The notes below the pieces were generated by a model. That model was given only the letters and a program-made list of their open reading frames with translations, did no database searches and was not told where the DNA came from. A program made the position numbers and the translations under genes. From Bacteriovoracaceae bacterium UBA6153 (GTDB lineage Bacteria > Bdellovibrionota > Bacteriovoracia > Bacteriovoracales > Bacteriovoracaceae), in the NCBI GenBank assembly GCA_002428265.1, contig DIUR01000018.1, forward strand, positions 62,001 through 126,000: a stretch of DNA of 64,000 nt, in the 5' to 3' direction. This document shows positions 60,139 to 64,000 of the stretch, piece after piece (the stretch's first letter is position 1; every line of letters starts with the position of its first letter).

Positions 60139-60636
60139 ATGGAGCAGCAAAACTATCAAACATTCGAGCTAAACCCACATCAATACGAACAAAATGATGT
60201 TGCACAAACACTGACTGATTTTTCTGAGGCCATCAGAAACGGAAACATCCATACCATTATGTCCTTTTATGAGGAAGAAATACGCGCCTTCGACATGATG
60301 CCGCCACTTTCAATCAATAACAAATTAGCTTATCAAAAAAACTGGGAAGAATGTTTCACCAATTTCTTCCAATTTCCTGTTAACTATTCGTACATCGAAC
60401 CAAAGATAGAAATGAGCGGAAACCTCGCTGTTGTTCACAGCTTGATTCATATGTCAGGGGACTCTATTCATGGTGAAAATATGGATTGTTGGTTGAGAAG
60501 CACTATGATTTTAAAAAAGCATGGAGTGCAATGGCTTATTAGTCATGAGCATAACTCAACTCCACTTGATCCAGAAACAGGTAAAGGTTTAATGAATTTA
60601 TCGCCCGATGGTAATAACGAAGCTCAGATGCATTAA
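60139..60636 (+). CDS. SnoaL/NTF2-like domain protein
   Basis: A 165-residue cytoplasmic protein with the cone-shaped NTF2-like fold pattern: LTDFSEAIRNGNIHTIMSFYEEEIRAFDMMPP, followed by strands GNLAVVHSLIHMSGDS and WLRSTMILKKHGVQWLISHEH ending in the typical SHEHxS motif. Families of this type include SnoaL-like isomerases and CaMKII association-like domains; the ligand is unknown. AAGGAGG before the ATG. Its stop interleaves with the convergent methyltransferase-like gene. Confidence 0.85.
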   Translation: MEQQNYQTFELNPHQYEQNDVAQTLTDFSEAIRNGNIHTIMSFYEEEIRAFDMMPPLSINNKLAYQKNWEECFTNFFQFPVNYSYIEPKIEMSGNLAVVHSLIHMSGDSIHGENMDCWLRSTMILKKHGVQWLISHEHNSTPLDPETGKGLMNLSPDGNNEAQMH

Positions 60637-61316
60637 GTATGTGTGATCCATTTTTTATCATCTGAGATTTGAAGCTGTCGTGCCTTGTCCGCTCTCTTCG
60701 GAGAGCGCTCAATGCCCAATCCATCAAGGCCATTGTATTGAGCGGCCGCAAGTATAGCGCCTTCACCACAAAAAGGATGAACAACTCTCGTCGATGTCGT
60801 CTGAGTCTTAATAAATTTGGTTATCATCAAACAGTTTTCTAACCCCATCCCTCGCACCCAGGTTTTTTCTCCAAGGTCACCGATAACATCGGGAGTGGAT
60901 TTAGACATATCATGCAGTCGAATGTTTTTTGAAAAGCAAAGAATATGTGAATAGGCCGGCTTTCCAAAAGTCGCAATTCCTGGAGCAACTCTGCAAACAA
61001 TTTTATGCCACAAGAGAGCAAGCCCATGCGTCTCAGCGGCCTTTTGAACCAAGTAGCCCTTATCAATCCACTCGCCTTCATACTTAATGTCTGATTGATA
61101 AAAAACAACGACACCATCATCTGGTGTGCGAGACATGATCAGAGAGGCCGTATTGGTAAACCACTCTTTCCACTCTTTTAAACTCAAATTCCCGAACTCT
61201 GAAATATCTGGCATTGAGGCCACGAGGGATGATCCAGCAAGAGTTTCTTTTGACTGTGACTCCAGCCATACAAGGGCATCAGCACACTCAACAACTCTTT
61301 GCGGACTATTTTCCAT
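60633..61316 (-). CDS. SAM-dependent methyltransferase-like protein with the SAM motif C-terminal
   Basis: 227 residues from the ATG at 61316, which overlaps the guaD stop by 11 nt; the open frame extends to 61364. The SAM-binding motif VHPFCGEGAILAAAQYNGLDG lies near the C-terminus, followed by GIERSPKRADKAR, while the candidate catalytic segment SLVASMPDISEF is near residue 30. This order is like that of beta-class DNA amino-methyltransferases, but the DPPY motif is replaced by MPDI, so the substrate may be RNA or a small molecule. It is coupled to guanine deaminase. Confidence 0.65.
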   Translation of the reverse strand: MENSPQRVVECADALVWLESQSKETLAGSSLVASMPDISEFGNLSLKEWKEWFTNTASLIMSRTPDDGVVVFYQSDIKYEGEWIDKGYLVQKAAETHGLALLWHKIVCRVAPGIATFGKPAYSHILCFSKNIRLHDMSKSTPDVIGDLGEKTWVRGMGLENCLMITKFIKTQTTSTRVVHPFCGEGAILAAAQYNGLDGLGIERSPKRADKARQLQISDDKKWITHT

Positions 61317-62610
61317 AAACTTTTTCGCCGGCCACATAGACGGCCTTTGTGGCGCGGTCATCACCTAAAGTCATTAGGATAAAAAGAACTTCGTGAATAT
61401 CTTTGCAGTAGCTCATTCTGAAATCCATAAGTGGAGTTGATTTTAAATCAAGCACAACGAGGTCTGCTTCCATCCCTTCTGCAATAGATCCGATTTTATC
61501 ATCGAGATAAAGCGAATTTGCTCCACCTTTTGTTGCCAGGTAAAAAGCACATGCAGACGAAAGCGAATACCCTTGAAGCTGGGCAATTTTATAAGACTCA
61601 TTCATCGTTTGAAGATGAGAAAAACTTGTTCCTGCGCCAATATCAGTTCCAAGACCAACACGCACTGGACGCTTTTTATCTTTTGCTCGCTCAAATGGGA
61701 ATAATCCACTTCCTAAAAACTCATTTGAAGTTGAGCAATGGCATACGCATGCTCCTGTCTTATGGATTCTCGCAAACTCTTCTTCAGTTAAGTGAACTCC
61801 ATGGGCCAGAAGAGCTCTCTCTCCTACAAGACCGTAGTGATCATAAACATCCAAATAGTTTTTTCTTCCAGGAAATAAATCTTTTACCCATGCAATCTCT
61901 CCAATATTCTCAGAGATGTGAGTATGCATATATGTTCCAGGACTTTCCTTCCAAAGTGCACCCGCAAGCTCTAACTGCTCTTCAGAGGATGTCGGAGCAA
62001 AGCGCGGAGTCACAGCATAAGATAGACGTCCTTTGCCATGCCATTTTTTAATCAATGCTTTTGAGTCATCATATGAACTTTGTGCTGTATCAGTTAGTGG
62101 AGCTGGAGCATTTCTGTCCATCAGTACTTTACCGGCAACCATACGAAGATTTAATTTTTGAGCTTCTTCAAAAATAGCATCTACCGAATGTGGATGAACC
62201 GTACAGAAAACAGCAGAGGTCGTCGTTCCTGCTCTTAAGCTTTCATCAACGAACACTTTTGCCACTTTTTGGGCATGTGAATAATCAGCAAACTGTTGCT
62301 CAGCTATAAAAGTATAGTTGTTAAGCCAGTCGATCAGCTGTTTTCCGTAAGCACCAATAATTTGAGTCTGAGGGTAATGAACGTGGGTATCGACAAAACC
62401 CGGAATGATAAGAGAGTCCTTATGAACTTCTATTTCCACTCCGGGCGCTAATGAGTCTTTTAAACTGTCATAACTTCCGAAAGATTTAATAACACCATCA
62501 ACAATCACAATAAGAGCATCGCTCTCATAATGAATTGATGCCTGGTCGCCAACGATAAAGGGATCTGCTTTAAAGCTTAGAGCTTGTCCGCGTAATATTT
62601 TAGTTTTCAT
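61306..62610 (-). CDS. guaD: Guanine deaminase
   Basis: A 434-residue amidohydrolase: metal-binding HVH in IPGFVDTHVHYPQTQIIG, then HTHISENIGEI, LLAHGVHLTEEEF and the aspartate in GLGTDIGAGTSFS. The PQTQ and GAYGKQLIDWL segments are specific to guanine deaminase, which turns guanine into xanthine in the cytoplasm with zinc. Length is as usual. The methyltransferase-like gene overlaps its end. Confidence 0.96.
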   Translation of the reverse strand: MKTKILRGQALSFKADPFIVGDQASIHYESDALIVIVDGVIKSFGSYDSLKDSLAPGVEIEVHKDSLIIPGFVDTHVHYPQTQIIGAYGKQLIDWLNNYTFIAEQQFADYSHAQKVAKVFVDESLRAGTTTSAVFCTVHPHSVDAIFEEAQKLNLRMVAGKVLMDRNAPAPLTDTAQSSYDDSKALIKKWHGKGRLSYAVTPRFAPTSSEEQLELAGALWKESPGTYMHTHISENIGEIAWVKDLFPGRKNYLDVYDHYGLVGERALLAHGVHLTEEEFARIHKTGACVCHCSTSNEFLGSGLFPFERAKDKKRPVRVGLGTDIGAGTSFSHLQTMNESYKIAQLQGYSLSSACAFYLATKGGANSLYLDDKIGSIAEGMEADLVVLDLKSTPLMDFRMSYCKDIHEVLFILMTLGDDRATKAVYVAGEKVYGK

Positions 62611-62630
62611 GGCGAGTGTTATACCAGAAA

Positions 62631-63020
62631 TTATCTCTTGATAGTATTTAAATCTGCATCAATGACACTTGATACTGTTGATTCATCAAGAGACTCGCAG
62701 TTTACGATCTTAGCAAGGTTTACTGCTCTGTCTGGAGATACTTTTAAGAAAGCGTAAGCTAAATCAATACTCTTTCCGTTTACGTTAACAGTTGAATAAC
62801 TTCCAAGGTTCTCGATTTTTACTGTGTTTACAACAGTTGTTGTCGATGTTTTCTTAGCTCCAGGAAAATCCAAACATGGCTCACAGTACTTAATAATCGT
62901 TGCATTCTTCTGAAGTAAAAGAGCTGCACGGTCTGCTTCTGCGCGAGTAATTCCCTGACACTGATCGGCCATTGCGTTCATTGAAAGAAGTACTGTTGCT
63001 GCTAATAAAAGTGATTTCAT
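62631..63020 (-). CDS. Small exported protein, unknown function
   Basis: A 129-residue protein from the ATG at 63020, chosen because GGAG lies six bases upstream and it begins the signal peptide MKSLLLAATVLLSMNAMA; the frame is open 15 codons earlier. The mature part has cysteines at DQCQG, KYCEPCLDF and NCES, with CEPC as a possible redox or metal pair. A central strand-rich stretch (TTVVNTVKIENLGSYSTVNV) suggests beta structure. I recognise no family. The leader hides its ribosome site in a hairpin. It precedes guaD by 20 bp. Confidence 0.7.
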   Translation of the reverse strand: MKSLLLAATVLLSMNAMADQCQGITRAEADRAALLLQKNATIIKYCEPCLDFPGAKKTSTTTVVNTVKIENLGSYSTVNVNGKSIDLAYAFLKVSPDRAVNLAKIVNCESLDESTVSSVIDADLNTIKR

Positions 63021-63022
63021 AT

Positions 63023-63056
63023 AGGTCTCCAAGGGTGATGTATTTATTGGAGACCT
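63023..63056 (-). promoter_or_regulatory. Leader hairpin that sequesters the Shine-Dalgarno
   Basis: On the minus strand AGGTCTCCAA (63056-63047) pairs perfectly over 10 bp with TTGGAGACCT (63032-63023) around a 14-nt loop. The GGAG ribosome site is wholly within the 3' arm, and the ATG follows two bases after the stem. A translational switch such as a thermometer or regulated leader is likely. Confidence 0.6.
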
Positions 63057-63084
63057 TTCTAACATAGTTCCAGGCCAGTAGATT

Positions 63085-63633
63085 TTAATTGAAATTTTTA
63101 CAGTGTTCTATGAACTCGCTCACTAATTTAGCGAGATTTTCCTGTCTTTTAGGGTCTACAAGTTTATTATTTTCGCCGAATGCCTGATCGGCCTTAGGCA
63201 ATCCATAAACTCTCGGATAAACAAAATTTCCCATAGCTTCAAAAGGAATCTTTGAATGAAGAAGTCCTCTCATCGCTCCGAGCTCTCCTGGACTAGCTCC
63301 TAAAAGCAGAACCTGTTTTTTAGCAAGGTTCATAGGTTTTGTTCTTGAAAGCCAATCGAGAGTATTTTTCAATGGACTTGAAATTGAACCATTATATTCG
63401 GGAGACGAAATAATGACGGCATCAGCTTCGTTAACAAATTGTGAAAGCATTTGTACATTTAATGGGATTCCTTTCGCCTCTATATCTGCGTCGTAAACAG
63501 GAAACTCTAATGGTTGAAGATCAACAACTGTTGTTTCAATGTTAGAGTCTTGCAAAATTTGATTCGCCACCGATACTAATTTTTTATTCAAAGAATCTTT
63601 TCTCAAGCTGCCAGCAAATAATAATACTTTCAT
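63085..63633 (-). CDS. NAD(P)H-dependent FMN reductase
   Basis: A 182-residue flavodoxin-like protein: FAGSLRKDSLNKKLV binds the FMN phosphate and SSPEYNGSISSPLKNTLDWLSR is the family signature; GASPGELGAMRGLLHSKIPF follows as in ChrR/YieF-type quinone and chromate reductases. Cytoplasmic. It is closer to this group than the paralogue at 24319. It stands alone with a gap of ~160 bp to the next gene. Confidence 0.93.
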   Translation of the reverse strand: MKVLLFAGSLRKDSLNKKLVSVANQILQDSNIETTVVDLQPLEFPVYDADIEAKGIPLNVQMLSQFVNEADAVIISSPEYNGSISSPLKNTLDWLSRTKPMNLAKKQVLLLGASPGELGAMRGLLHSKIPFEAMGNFVYPRVYGLPKADQAFGENNKLVDPKRQENLAKLVSEFIEHCKNFN

Positions 63634-63742
63634 TTTTCACCCTTCTTCTTTATCAGGTATTTTTCAACACCAATTTCGCCACTAATGTCACACCAATTTG
63701 CCTCAACATTATAACTTTAGCAAAAAAAAACCGCATCAATCT

Positions 63743-63760
63743 TTGGCATCGAACATGCTT
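63743..63760 (+). promoter_or_regulatory. Sigma-54-like promoter for the small gene at 63796
   Basis: TTGGCATCGAACATGCTT has TGGCAT and ATGCT with exactly 10 bases between GG and GC, 9 of 12 consensus positions. Transcription would begin near 63770, about 25 nt before the ATG at 63796. Confidence 0.45.
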
Positions 63761-63795
63761 TAATGATTTTAAGTAAAACAACCATGGAGGATTCA

Positions 63796-63987
63796 ATGGT
63801 ACAAAACAAAAAAAACTTTTCATCTTCAACAAAAATGGACGAAGGTAAAAGTCTAGACAAAAAAAGTCAAACTCGTGCAACTGACAGAGCTACTGATTCA
63901 TCACGCTCAGGATCGATGAGAGACCACGCTGGTCAATCACGTGATAAAGCTGATGTGTCTAAAAAAGACATCGGTTCGCGCAAGTAA
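63796..63987 (+). CDS. Small hydrophilic disordered protein
   Basis: A 63-residue protein from the ATG at 63796, chosen because GGAGG lies five bases upstream; the frame is open 11 codons earlier. The sequence is rich in Lys, Ser, Asp and Arg without hydrophobic core (MVQNKKNFSSSTKMDEGKSL, then RATDRATDSSRSGSMRDHAG), so it is intrinsically disordered, like stress-induced hydrophilins. Cytoplasmic. I recognise no family. It is complete, with its TAA near the right edge of the window. Confidence 0.65.
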   Translation: MVQNKKNFSSSTKMDEGKSLDKKSQTRATDRATDSSRSGSMRDHAGQSRDKADVSKKDIGSRK

Positions 63988-64000
63988 TTTGAATTAATTT

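Noticed and set aside
61518..62051. 177-residue plus-strand frame within guaD
   Set aside because: It lies antisense to well-conserved guanine deaminase motifs and has coding-shadow composition.
62615..62632. GG-N10-GC spaced sequence before guaD
   Set aside because: The flanking bases fit the -24/-12 consensus poorly and the start site would fall inside the coding sequence.

Overview
The window reads as a chromosomal segment of an AT-rich Gram-negative bacterium with an outer membrane. It holds a LamB-type porin, a TamA/TamB-type pair, a bacterial lipocalin and many proteins with cleavable signal peptides. The mix of secreted hydrolases with a ceramide-type sphingolipid desaturase suggests a predatory or formerly predatory bacterium of the Bdellovibrionota, near Bacteriovorax stolpii, which is known to make sphingolipids. 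That placement is inference; no rRNA or other marker is present. I saw no tRNA, rRNA, CRISPR array, complete insertion sequence or prophage.

Layout. 1-9 kb: the start of a YgiQ-type radical SAM protein, ArfB, then a two-gene unit (OvoA-type sulfoxide synthase fused to a PLP decarboxylase, plus a class V PLP lyase) that I consider the most unusual locus here. After these come a PQQ-type sugar dehydrogenase with a secreted partner and an AlkC glycosylase. 9-27 kb: many single genes, including a DMT exporter, MgtE with a long leader that encodes a short acidic peptide, a sphingolipid desaturase, cell-wall enzymes (a lytic transglycosylase-like protein and MepA), lipocalin, pyroglutamyl peptidase, TruA, a PLD-family protein, peptidases and hydrolases. 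27-42 kb: an almost complete maltodextrin system with a LamB porin, MalK, MalF, MalG, MalE, a secreted GH13 enzyme, MalQ, glucan phosphorylase and a ROK kinase, followed by a secreted superoxide dismutase. 42-57 kb: a MAPEG protein, TamL/TamB-like proteins, a UDG-like protein, esterases, a flavin oxidoreductase, BenE and RecQ. 57-64 kb: an ORF6N relic, ClpB, guanine deaminase, a flavin reductase and a small disordered protein.

How the genes work together. Starch-like polymers would be cut outside the inner membrane by the GH13 enzyme, pass the porin, be bound by MalE and imported by MalFGK, then be processed by MalQ and phosphorylase; free glucose would be phosphorylated by the ROK kinase. 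The OvoA fusion and its lyase should make a 5-thiohistidine-derived thiol; no methyltransferase is present, and the fused decarboxylase suggests a decarboxylated product.

Regulation visible in the DNA. Two small secreted-protein genes have leaders that fold their Shine-Dalgarno into a stem. Three small orphan genes have sigma-54-like -24/-12 elements. There are four good intrinsic terminators, and most convergent gene pairs overlap or abut so tightly that there is no room for a terminator.
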